Assembly (NCBI GenBank): GCA_910586775.1
Contig: CAJUJN010000041.1
Span: 1-16,488 of the forward strand
Source of the DNA: an uncultured Acetatifactor sp.
Lineage (GTDB): Bacteria; Bacillota; Clostridia; Lachnospirales; Lachnospiraceae
Direction: 5' to 3'
Length of the DNA stretch: 16,488 bases
The position numbers and the translations under genes are program-made. The notes beneath the pieces were generated by a model, which searched no databases, was not told where the DNA came from, and saw only the letters and a list, made by a program, of their open reading frames with translations. Of the stretch, positions 7,435 through 13,907 are shown piece after piece. How positions within the stretch are numbered: position 1 is the first letter of the stretch; each line of letters begins with the position of its first letter.

Positions 7435-8522
7435 CTATGAGTCTCCGGGCTTTCATGCTGTCCGGCATTCCAATGCTCCAGATACTCTTGTGTAAACTTG
7501 TCGTCGCTTAATTCAGGGTACATTTCGCAGACCCTGTCAATCTCCTGCATCTGGCCCGGGGAGAGGGTTTCTTCCGGATTCAGGCACCAGATTCCTTCCA
7601 GGAGGCCCTGACGGCGCAGAACTTCATGGACACCGGCGATACACCCCTGAAATCCATTTGCCGCATCAAAGAAGGCACTGTTGCAGTCGGTGATCTGAGC
7701 CCCTAATGTGAGAAGCTGCGCAGGAATGGCATCCTTTCCCTGACACGCCTTGATGGCGTGAAACTGTTCTGCCACCTTCTTTGTCCACACACACCAATGT
7801 CCCAACAGGCCGCCGGCAAAATATTTTGTGACGACTTGTCCGTCTATCCTGAACCGGAAAGGAGTCAGGAGGTCGAAGACTATATTGTCGTCATTTCCGG
7901 TATAGAGAGCAACCTCGTCCCGACGGGAGGAAGCGGCGCAGCCTCTGACCAGGTCCAGAGTCTGGTATCTGTTGAAGGGGGCGCTTTTTACGGCCACCAC
8001 GTTGTCAATGTCCGCAAGACGTTTCCAGTAGGAGAAGGAAAAGCGTCTGCCGCCTACACCGGCCTGCAGGTAGAAGCCGATTACGGGCATAATGTCGGCA
8101 ATCTCTCTGGTGCGGCGTAGCATCTCATCCTCGGACAGGTGGTTTAATCCGCCGGGGCTCAGGAGGACGGCGTCATAGCCCAGCTCCCTGGCCAGCAGCG
8201 CCTCTTTCCGAGCCTGAGGAATCTCACCGCATACGCCGGCAATGCGCACCAGAGGCGTATCAGAGGTTTTTTCAAAGTCATCCAGCTCTTTGGCTACCGT
8301 CTCCAGTACGGGGCGCAGCAGATTGTGTTTCGGATCCCGGATTTCAAATTGGGTGGTATGTACGGCTGTAGCCACGCCTCCTGCACCGGCCTCCAGATAG
8401 TAGCGAACCAGGCGGCGCTGCAGGAGGGGGTTGAACCTGCGGTCCTGGCCGAGAACCAGTGGGATGGCGGGAATCACGGTGCCGTTATGCAGAATTTCCA
8501 ATGCTTTTTCATGTCTGTCCAT
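7431..8522 (-). CDS. DHDPS/NAL-family aldolase or lyase, divergent
   Basis: The protein (363 residues) belongs to the dihydrodipicolinate synthase / N-acetylneuraminate lyase superfamily of Schiff-base TIM-barrel enzymes. Members cleave or form a carbon-carbon bond next to a 2-keto acid, or dehydrate it. The Schiff-base lysine is K179 in VAVKSAPFNRY, and the partner tyrosine is Y151 in IGFYLQ. The usual GTTGE loop near the first barrel strands is replaced by TAVHTTQFE (52-60). At 363 residues it is longer than the usual 290-300, with an extra C-terminal tail beyond about 310. These changes argue against lysine biosynthesis and for a catabolic substrate of its own. The start ATG at 8522 has AAAGGAAG seven bases upstream. 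Its end overlaps the amidohydrolase gene by four bases. Confidence 0.85.
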   Translation of the reverse strand: MDRHEKALEILHNGTVIPAIPLVLGQDRRFNPLLQRRLVRYYLEAGAGGVATAVHTTQFEIRDPKHNLLRPVLETVAKELDDFEKTSDTPLVRIAGVCGEIPQARKEALLARELGYDAVLLSPGGLNHLSEDEMLRRTREIADIMPVIGFYLQAGVGGRRFSFSYWKRLADIDNVVAVKSAPFNRYQTLDLVRGCAASSRRDEVALYTGNDDNIVFDLLTPFRFRIDGQVVTKYFAGGLLGHWCVWTKKVAEQFHAIKACQGKDAIPAQLLTLGAQITDCNSAFFDAANGFQGCIAGVHEVLRRQGLLEGIWCLNPEETLSPGQMQEIDRVCEMYPELSDDKFTQEYLEHWNAGQHESPETHR

Positions 8523-8652
8523 GGGGGAGCTTCCTTTCTTTTTTCTTTTCTTGTTCCTTTTTTAACACTTTCTTCTTTATTTCATGTTCGATTAACTTGC
8601 GAAGGCCTTGGGATGAGCCGTCTTATGAGCAGCCACTGCGGATCTGTTTTTG
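8523..8652 (-). other. Intergenic leader with polypurine tract
   Basis: These 130 bases lie between the epimerase-like and aldolase genes of the same operon. On the coding (minus) strand, the half nearest the aldolase start (about 8582-8530) is almost entirely A and G. It begins GAAATAAAGAAG and continues to the ribosome binding site. The other half contains a short palindrome AAGGCCTT. No terminator or promoter was recognised. Confidence 0.4.
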
Positions 8653-9702
8653 TCAGTAGCTCCCCTTTCGTTCCTCGAAATGGGTGGGCTTGTTCAGTGT
8701 CCGTCCGCCGTCCAGGATCCACCGGGCCTGCCATTGAATCAGGGTGTCCAGAGAAACCGTGGGATAGCCGAAGAGAGAGAACATTTTTCCGGCATTGTTC
8801 AGATAGGCCGTGTCCTGCTCCTGGCCGGTGAAAACCGGCTCTTTTCCAAGAAGCCGTCCCAGCTTTAAGGCGGTTTCCCGGACGCCGGCAGTTTCCGGTC
8901 CCGTCACGTTGAGCTTAAACACGCTTTCGTCCGCATGGAGCAGCAGGCGCAGGGCGGCCTCGTTGGCATCTCCCTGCCAGATGCAGTTGAAGCTGGGAGT
9001 GGTCACCGATATGGGTTCGCCGTTTAAGATGTTCCGGGACAGATCGTAGAGCACTCCGTAACGCAGATCCACGGCGTAATTCAGCCGATAGAGGGCCACC
9101 TTGGTGCCAAAGGTCTTTGCGGCATATTCAAACATCCGCTCCCGTCCCTGACAGGACATGCAGTATTCTCCCACGGGCTCCGTGGGGGTTTCCTCCGTTG
9201 CGCCGCCGCTGCGGACGGAAACCTTGGGATAGATATTCCCGCTGGAAAAAACCACGATACGGGAATCTTTGTACCGCTGGGCTACTCTGGAGGGCAGCCA
9301 GGCGTTCATGGCCCAGGTCAGGTATTCCTGTCCGGCGGTTCCGAATTTGCGCCCGGCCATATAAATAATGTTGGGGGCGTCGGGAAGCTCTTCCAGAGCG
9401 CCGGGAGCCAATAAATCGCTGCTGATGATCTGGATGCCGTTGTCCCTGAGCAGCTGTGCCGCCAACGGGTCGCTGAACCGGGAGACGGCGATTACCTTTA
9501 TCCGGTGAGCTGTACCTGCCTCCCCCAGGGCATTCTGGAGCAGCAGACACAGGGTGGGGCCCATCTTGCCGCCTGCGCCCAGTACCAGAACATCTCCTTC
9601 CAGATGTTGGACATCCCGTATCAGGGCCTGGGAGGGGGTGGTCAGCAAAAGGTCCAGTTTCTCTTCCGTAAAGTGCTCATTCCGGTCTTCATATTGAAGC
9701 AT
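8653..9702 (-). CDS. NAD(P)-dependent epimerase/dehydratase-like protein, altered active site
   Basis: The protein (349 residues) has a Rossmann fold of the extended SDR (NAD-dependent epimerase/dehydratase) type. The cofactor loop is VLVLGAGGKMG (38-48). The strand with the catalytic serines reads VFSSGNIYP (151-159). The usual Y-x3-K pair is Y180 followed by C184, so the catalytic lysine is absent at its normal place. Later conserved blocks are ALYRLNYAVDLRYGVLYD (203-220), IWQGDAN (241-247), NVTGPE (265-270) and KPTHFE (338-343). From memory, that pattern occurs in a subgroup found beside DHDPS-family genes. An N-terminal extension of about 35 residues precedes the fold. The start ATG at 9702 has GAGGAGG eight bases upstream. 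It is the first gene of the minus-strand operon, facing the ABC permease genes across the control region. The reaction is unknown: redox, epimerisation or dehydration of a sugar acid are all possible. Confidence 0.85.
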   Translation of the reverse strand: MLQYEDRNEHFTEEKLDLLLTTPSQALIRDVQHLEGDVLVLGAGGKMGPTLCLLLQNALGEAGTAHRIKVIAVSRFSDPLAAQLLRDNGIQIISSDLLAPGALEELPDAPNIIYMAGRKFGTAGQEYLTWAMNAWLPSRVAQRYKDSRIVVFSSGNIYPKVSVRSGGATEETPTEPVGEYCMSCQGRERMFEYAAKTFGTKVALYRLNYAVDLRYGVLYDLSRNILNGEPISVTTPSFNCIWQGDANEAALRLLLHADESVFKLNVTGPETAGVRETALKLGRLLGKEPVFTGQEQDTAYLNNAGKMFSLFGYPTVSLDTLIQWQARWILDGGRTLNKPTHFEERKGSY

Positions 9703-9800
9703 GTTTCATTCCTCCTCTTTATGATATTGTTACAGAGTCACAGGTGGTTGCACTGTAACTGCGGTGATTACAGCGGAACCGCATCGCGGGGCCTATGCTC

Positions 9801-9814
9801 ATAATGCCATTATA
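9801..9814 (-). promoter_or_regulatory. -10 box with overlapping palindrome
   Basis: Read on the minus strand, TATAAT stands at 9814-9809, about 107 bases before the epimerase-like start codon. An inverted repeat ATAATG-c-CATTAT (9801-9813) overlaps it. That position suits a repressor or a start-site regulator. No good -35 box is found 16-18 bases upstream, so this is a candidate only. Confidence 0.4.
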
Positions 9815-9859
9815 AAGAAAGAAGAAAATCCTGTATATTGTTGGAATTAAAGGTTTTGC

Positions 9860-10005
9860 TGTCAAAATTTAAGGAAGATTTCATGAGGGCTGACAGCGGA
9901 AAAAGAATGAATTTTGTCAGTTGACATTAAGATTTGCAAGGAATCCCCAGGGGCAGCTTTTTCTCCCGGATTTTAATTTTGAAGGTGGCTCCTTAAATTG
10001 TGTCA
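9860..10005 (+). promoter_or_regulatory. Cluster of TGTCA half-sites, candidate operator
   Basis: Five copies of TGTCA or its complement lie within 146 bases: TGTCA at 9860, 9915 and 10001, and TGACA at 9891 and 9922. The copies at 9915 and 9922 form the palindrome TGTCA-GT-TGACA (9915-9926). By chance about 0.3 copies would be expected on both strands. Two copies are followed by an AT-rich tail (AAAATTTA at 9864, ATTTA at 10005). I infer binding sites of one transcription factor that controls one or both operons. Confidence 0.5.
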
Positions 10006-10073
10006 ATTTACGAACCGGGTTCCGGGACGTACAATGAAAACAGAAACGGCAAAACAATGCGAGGAGGTAAGTG

Positions 10074-11102
10074 ATGAGTGGCATGCTAAAAAAACAGAAG
10101 ATCAGGGCGCCGCAGACAGCCCTGGGGAAGACGATGGCAGGGCAGACAACAGCCCGGAGCAGGGAGCGCCTGTCCCACGGGAAAGGAAGAAAAAGATCCA
10201 AAACATGGCTTAAGATAAGAAGGAACTGGGTATTGTACTTATTTATCCTGCCGGCATTCCTTTACTTTCTGATTTTTGCCTACGTTCCCATGTATGGAAT
10301 TCAGATTGCGTTTAAGGATTTTATAGCGACGAAGGGGTTTATGGACAGTCCCTGGGCGGATCCGGTCTGGAAGCATTTCAAGACCTTTTTCAGCTCCGTT
10401 TACTTTATGGATGTTTTTAAAAACACAATCGGACTGTCTCTATATTACATACTGGCAAGCTTTCCGGTTCCCATCCTGCTTGCGCTGATGGTAAACGAGG
10501 TAAAAAACACAAAATTCAAGAAGCTCGTTCAGAATTTTACCTATATTCCTTATTTTATCTCCACGGTGGTGCTGGTGGGAATGGTACAGTTGTTTCTGTC
10601 GAAAACAGGGCTGTTTAACCAGATCGGGGCGCTGTTCGGGGCGGAGCCGAAGCTTTTCCTGCAGAAGGACAGTTTGTTCAACGATATTTATGTGTGGAGC
10701 GGGGTCTGGCAGGTAAGCGGGTATTCGGCGGTCATTTACATCGCTGCCCTGACGGGAGTGTCCCCGGAGCTTCATGAGGCGGCGATGATGGACGGAGCCA
10801 CGAAGCTTCAGAGGATATGGCATGTGAATCTCCCGGCCATCATGCCTGCCATCGTGACCATGCTGATCATGAGCGTGGGCGGAATCATGAACCTTTCTTT
10901 TGAAAAGGTGCTGCTGATGCAGACGGATTCCAATCTGATGGTATCTGAGGTGATCTCTACTTATGTATATAAGCTGGGCATACAGAAGGCTCAGTTCAGT
11001 CTGTCCTCCGCGGTGGGGCTGTTTAACAATCTGATTAATGTGACGCTGCTGATTATTGTGAATAAGATATCGGCGAAGCTCAGCGATACTTCGCTGTGGT
11101 AG
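10074..11102 (+). CDS. Sugar ABC transporter permease, LplB/YtcP type (first)
   Basis: This is one of two membrane subunits of a carbohydrate-type ABC importer (342 residues). A basic N-terminal tail of about 50 residues precedes six membrane segments, the first at 52-70 followed by VPMYGIQIAFKDF (71-83), which is typical of LplB-like permeases. The EAA loop that docks on the ATPase is EAAMMDGATKLQRIWHVNLP (235-254). The start is the ATG at 10074, six bases after GAGGAGG. A GTG just before it is too close to that site, and an ATG at 10083 is too far. The tail is longer and more basic than usual. The gene opens the plus-strand operon and is followed 16 bases later by its partner permease. The window encodes no ATPase. 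Importers of this family commonly share a distant MsmX/MsmK-like ATPase. Confidence 0.92.
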   Translation: MSGMLKKQKIRAPQTALGKTMAGQTTARSRERLSHGKGRKRSKTWLKIRRNWVLYLFILPAFLYFLIFAYVPMYGIQIAFKDFIATKGFMDSPWADPVWKHFKTFFSSVYFMDVFKNTIGLSLYYILASFPVPILLALMVNEVKNTKFKKLVQNFTYIPYFISTVVLVGMVQLFLSKTGLFNQIGALFGAEPKLFLQKDSLFNDIYVWSGVWQVSGYSAVIYIAALTGVSPELHEAAMMDGATKLQRIWHVNLPAIMPAIVTMLIMSVGGIMNLSFEKVLLMQTDSNLMVSEVISTYVYKLGIQKAQFSLSSAVGLFNNLINVTLLIIVNKISAKLSDTSLW

Positions 11103-11118
11103 GGGAGGTGGATGCTTA

Positions 11119-12036
11119 ATGAGTACAGGATCAAAAGGGCATAAGAGGTTTTTCAGAAGCGATAAGGCTTTTGACATCGTGAATATCTCGATTCTGGTTG
11201 TGGTACTGCTGATATGCGCCTACCCGCTGTGGTTCATCATCGTTGCGTCTGTCAGCAATCCGGATCTGGTGAACACAGGTAAGGTATGGCTCTGGCCCCG
11301 GGACGTTTCCTTCACGGGCTACAGGAACCTGTTCGGGGATCCCAGTATCATGAGGGGATATCGGAATACGCTGCTCTATACCTTCGGCGGCACTGTGCTG
11401 AACCTGTTGGTGACGCTGCCTGCAGCCTATGCATTGTCCAGAAAGGACTTTGTGGGGAGGAAATTTTTCAACATTATGTTTCTGGTGACTATGTTCTTCA
11501 GCGGGGGACTGATTCCTACGTTTTTGACCGTCAGGTCTTTGGGGCTGTATAATAATCCATGGGTTATGGTAATATTAGGAGCGACGTCCATGACCAATAT
11601 CATTATTTCCAGAACTTTCTTCCAGAGCAATATTCCGGATGAACTGGAGGATGCTGCAAAGATAGACGGGTGCGGCAATTTCAGGTTGTTTTGCCAGATC
11701 GTGCTGCCCATCTCCAGCGCCATCGTGGCGGTCATGGCCCTGTTTTTTGCCGTGAACCATTGGAACGGGTATTTCACTGCCATGATCTATATCAGAGACG
11801 AGGAATGGAAGCCCCTGCAGATCGTCATGCGGGAGGTGCTGCTCCAGAGCCAGTTCAATGCGGAGATGCTGCAGCAGGGAGGCGACACGCTGGGGATGCT
11901 GCAGGAGGAACTGAGGGCGGCGGAGCAGATACGCTATGCGCTGATTGTGGTGGCATCCATTCCGGTGATGCTTTTGTATCCGTTCATACAGAAGTACTTT
12001 GTGAAGGGAGTCACTGTGGGAGCGGTGAAGGGGTGA
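11119..12036 (+). CDS. Sugar ABC transporter permease, LplC/YtcP type (second)
   Basis: This second membrane subunit of the importer (305 residues) has six predicted membrane segments. The first is at about 20-44 and includes the common AYPLWFIIVASVSNP (34-48). The EAA loop reads ELEDAAKIDGCGNFRLFCQI (175-194) and continues to VLPIS. VWLWP and YRNLF near residues 56-72 are typical of LplC/YtcP-like permeases, and the C-terminus (YPFIQKYFVKGVTVGAVKG, 287-305) is the family's characteristic ending. The start ATG at 11119 lies about ten bases after GGGGAGG. An out-of-frame ATG at 11112 gives only a ten-codon peptide. The solute-binding lipoprotein gene follows after 107 bases. Confidence 0.93.
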   Translation: MSTGSKGHKRFFRSDKAFDIVNISILVVVLLICAYPLWFIIVASVSNPDLVNTGKVWLWPRDVSFTGYRNLFGDPSIMRGYRNTLLYTFGGTVLNLLVTLPAAYALSRKDFVGRKFFNIMFLVTMFFSGGLIPTFLTVRSLGLYNNPWVMVILGATSMTNIIISRTFFQSNIPDELEDAAKIDGCGNFRLFCQIVLPISSAIVAVMALFFAVNHWNGYFTAMIYIRDEEWKPLQIVMREVLLQSQFNAEMLQQGGDTLGMLQEELRAAEQIRYALIVVASIPVMLLYPFIQKYFVKGVTVGAVKG

Positions 12037-12050
12037 GAAAAGTATATGAT

Positions 12051-12079
12051 AAGCCGGCGCAGGCATTCTGAATCGGCTT
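12051..12079 (+). repeat. Hairpin between permease and lipoprotein genes
   Basis: AAGCCG (12051-12056) and CGGCTT (12074-12079) can form a six-base stem with a 17-base loop. No T-run follows, so it is not a terminator. Hairpins at this place in transporter operons can protect the upstream mRNA end or mark a processing point that raises binding-protein levels. Here the stem is weak and the role is inferred. Confidence 0.3.
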
Positions 12080-12143
12080 GGAATATAGAGCAGTAAAAGT
12101 GTAACAAAAGAAAACCCATTTTATCAAAACAAGGAGGATTATC

Positions 12144-13799
12144 ATGAAAAAAAATTTGGCTGCATTGTTGTGTACGGTGCTGTGTGTAAGTGCTCTCTCT
12201 GGCTGCGGCAGCGGGGATACGGACTCTGAAGTACAGTCCGGCCAGACCCAGTCCCGGGAAGGCCAGTCGGAGGCACTCCCGGAGGAGGATAGTAATGTGA
12301 CACCCGTGGGCCAATACCCTGTTGTGGAGGAGCCTGTCACACTGAAGATCATGGGAAGGAAGGATCCCGGAGCCCCCAACTGGGACGAGCTGGAGCTGTT
12401 TAAGCGGCTGACGGAGATCACCAATATCCGGTTTGAGTTTGAAATGCTGGAGTCCAGCGTTTTCCCGGAGCAGAAGAACATTGCTCTGGTAGGCGGAGAA
12501 TATCCGGATATGATATGGAGGGATGATTCCGCTGCCATCACGGACGAAGAGACCTACGGACCGCAGGGAATCTTCCTGGAACTCAGCGGCCTGATCGATC
12601 AGTATGCCCCTAATATCAGGGCCATGCTGGATGCCAATCCCGACGTGAAGGCGGCAATCACTTCCCTGGACGGTAAAATTTACGGCCTTCCCTATGTGTT
12701 TACCACCGCTACCACCCAGGGACATACAGGCTTCTTTGACAGCCGCTGGATGGAAAACGTGGGGATCACGAAGGTGCCCGAAACCACGGAGGAACTGTAC
12801 GAAATGCTGAAGGCGTTCAAGGAGCAGGATGCCAACGGTAACGGTGACCCTGGCGATGAAATTCCATTCACCTGCGTGGGGCTGAATACCACCATGAGAG
12901 ATCTGCTGATCCCAGCCTTTACAGGAGTGCCTGACGGTCTGAGCTTCAATATCAAGGACGGTAAGGTTGTTTATGCCCCTGCGCTGCCGGAGTATAAGGA
13001 GTTTCTGCTCTACGCCCATAAGCTGTATGAGGAGGGACTGCTGGATCCGGAATTTTCCACCCATACCACCCAACAGTGGCAGGCAAAGATGAAATCCGAC
13101 ATGTGCGGCGTATACAGCGGCTCTCCCACCGGTCTGGATCCTGAGACCACGACCACCAAGCAGCTGAGTCTGCCGCCCCTCACCAGTCCGGCCAACAGCG
13201 AGAAGGTTTTGAAGAAACCCTTGTATCTCTATCCGGGCCGGGCGTTTATCACCGACAAATGTGAGAATCCGGAAGCAGCCATGCGTCTGTTGGACATGTT
13301 CTATGCCACAGAGGAAAATGCCGTATCCGGCTTCTGCGGAACTACCGTGTTTGCCGGTTGGGAAGGGGAGCATTGGGAGTACACGGACGACACCAGGACA
13401 GCGTATCGGTGGATTGCCCCTGTCACGGGCTTCGGCGACATCAACAAGACCGTGTCCGTTAACATGGAGCTGCCCGGCTACCTGAATTTCCCGGCCATGC
13501 CTGTAGGCTCGCCCCTGATGGAAAACAAGGTGGAGCAGGTGAAGGAAATGCAGGTACCCTATTACACCGACTCCTATCCCGCAAATGCCAGATTTACGAC
13601 GGAAGAGTCAGAGAGAGGAAACGTAATTGAAAACGATCTATATACACAGGTGGTCATGATGACGACCAAATTTATCAACGGGGAGGAGAGCATCGACAAC
13701 TTTGACGCTTATCTGGAGACTCTCAATCAGATCGGTCTTCAGGAACTGATTGCCATCAAGGAAGCCGCATTGGAGAGATGGAATGAAGCATTGAAGTAA
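12144..13799 (+). CDS. Extracellular solute-binding lipoprotein of the ABC importer
   Basis: The protein (551 residues) is the substrate-capturing lipoprotein of the importer, anchored on the outer face of the cytoplasmic membrane. It has a lipoprotein signal peptide with a hydrophobic core at 5-18 and the lipobox LSGC, giving a lipidated Cys21. A flexible Ser/Gln/Glu-rich linker (22-50) follows. The body looks like the large carbohydrate-binding proteins of the LplA / SBP family 1 type: YPDMIW (120-125 region), SLDGKIYGLPY and a calcium-type loop DANGNGDPGDE that is common in this family. The start ATG has AAGGAGG six bases upstream. The gene is followed by a terminator. The size suggests an oligosaccharide or glycoconjugate ligand rather than a monosaccharide. 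The actual ligand is unknown. Confidence 0.92.
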   Translation: MKKNLAALLCTVLCVSALSGCGSGDTDSEVQSGQTQSREGQSEALPEEDSNVTPVGQYPVVEEPVTLKIMGRKDPGAPNWDELELFKRLTEITNIRFEFEMLESSVFPEQKNIALVGGEYPDMIWRDDSAAITDEETYGPQGIFLELSGLIDQYAPNIRAMLDANPDVKAAITSLDGKIYGLPYVFTTATTQGHTGFFDSRWMENVGITKVPETTEELYEMLKAFKEQDANGNGDPGDEIPFTCVGLNTTMRDLLIPAFTGVPDGLSFNIKDGKVVYAPALPEYKEFLLYAHKLYEEGLLDPEFSTHTTQQWQAKMKSDMCGVYSGSPTGLDPETTTTKQLSLPPLTSPANSEKVLKKPLYLYPGRAFITDKCENPEAAMRLLDMFYATEENAVSGFCGTTVFAGWEGEHWEYTDDTRTAYRWIAPVTGFGDINKTVSVNMELPGYLNFPAMPVGSPLMENKVEQVKEMQVPYYTDSYPANARFTTEESERGNVIENDLYTQVVMMTTKFINGEESIDNFDAYLETLNQIGLQELIAIKEAALERWNEALK

Positions 13800-13827
13800 G
13801 AGTCTTCTCAGAGTTTTTGAGGGACGG

Positions 13828-13856
13828 AGGAGCCTCGGAGTAAGGGGCTCCTTTTT
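13828..13856 (+). terminator. Intrinsic terminator or attenuator after the lipoprotein gene
   Basis: AGGAGCC (13828-13834) and GGCTCCT (13846-13852) form a perfect seven-base stem with an 11-base loop. The T-run at 13852-13856 follows at once. It sits 29 bases after the lipoprotein stop and about 50 bases before the next gene on the same strand. It should therefore stop most transcripts after the lipoprotein and let some read through to the two enzyme genes. Confidence 0.8.
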
Positions 13857-13907
13857 CCTTATGGAAGGTATGTCCCTGTGACATGGATGAAAGCGAGGAG
13901 AATGATT

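Larger units (their letters stand above)
9703..10073. promoter_or_regulatory. Divergent control region of the catabolic locus
   Basis: These 371 bases separate the two divergent operons and contain no gene of their own that I accept. They hold a cluster of TGTCA/TGACA words at 9860, 9891, 9915, 9922 and 10001. They also hold a 13-base inverted repeat over a minus-strand -10 box, and an inverted pair GTTACAG (9729-9735) / CTGTAAC (9753-9759) in the leader of the epimerase-like gene. A perfect TTGACA (9921-9926) on the plus strand has no matching -10 box 16-18 bases on, so the plus-strand promoter is unresolved and may depend on an activator. The ribosome binding site of the first permease, GAGGAGG, is at 10061-10067. 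Confidence 0.6.

Noticed and set aside
7431..8522. dapA, lysine-biosynthesis dihydrodipicolinate synthase
   Set aside because: The GTTGE loop is missing, the protein is about 60 residues too long and the neighbours are catabolic.
9891..9904. A possible catabolite-response (cre) site, TGACAGCGGAAAAA
   Set aside because: The left half fits loosely but the right half lacks the required CA, so it is no better than chance.
9921..9949. A plus-strand promoter built on the perfect TTGACA at 9921
   Set aside because: Nothing resembling TATAAT lies 16-18 bases downstream, and the TTGACA is explained as part of the TGTCA palindrome.
11934..13373. A 479-codon open frame antisense to the lipoprotein gene
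   Set aside because: The plus strand carries a lipoprotein with clear signal peptide, lipobox and ribosome binding site. The antisense frame has no start signal and a His/Gly/Leu-rich composition typical of shadows of GC-rich genes.
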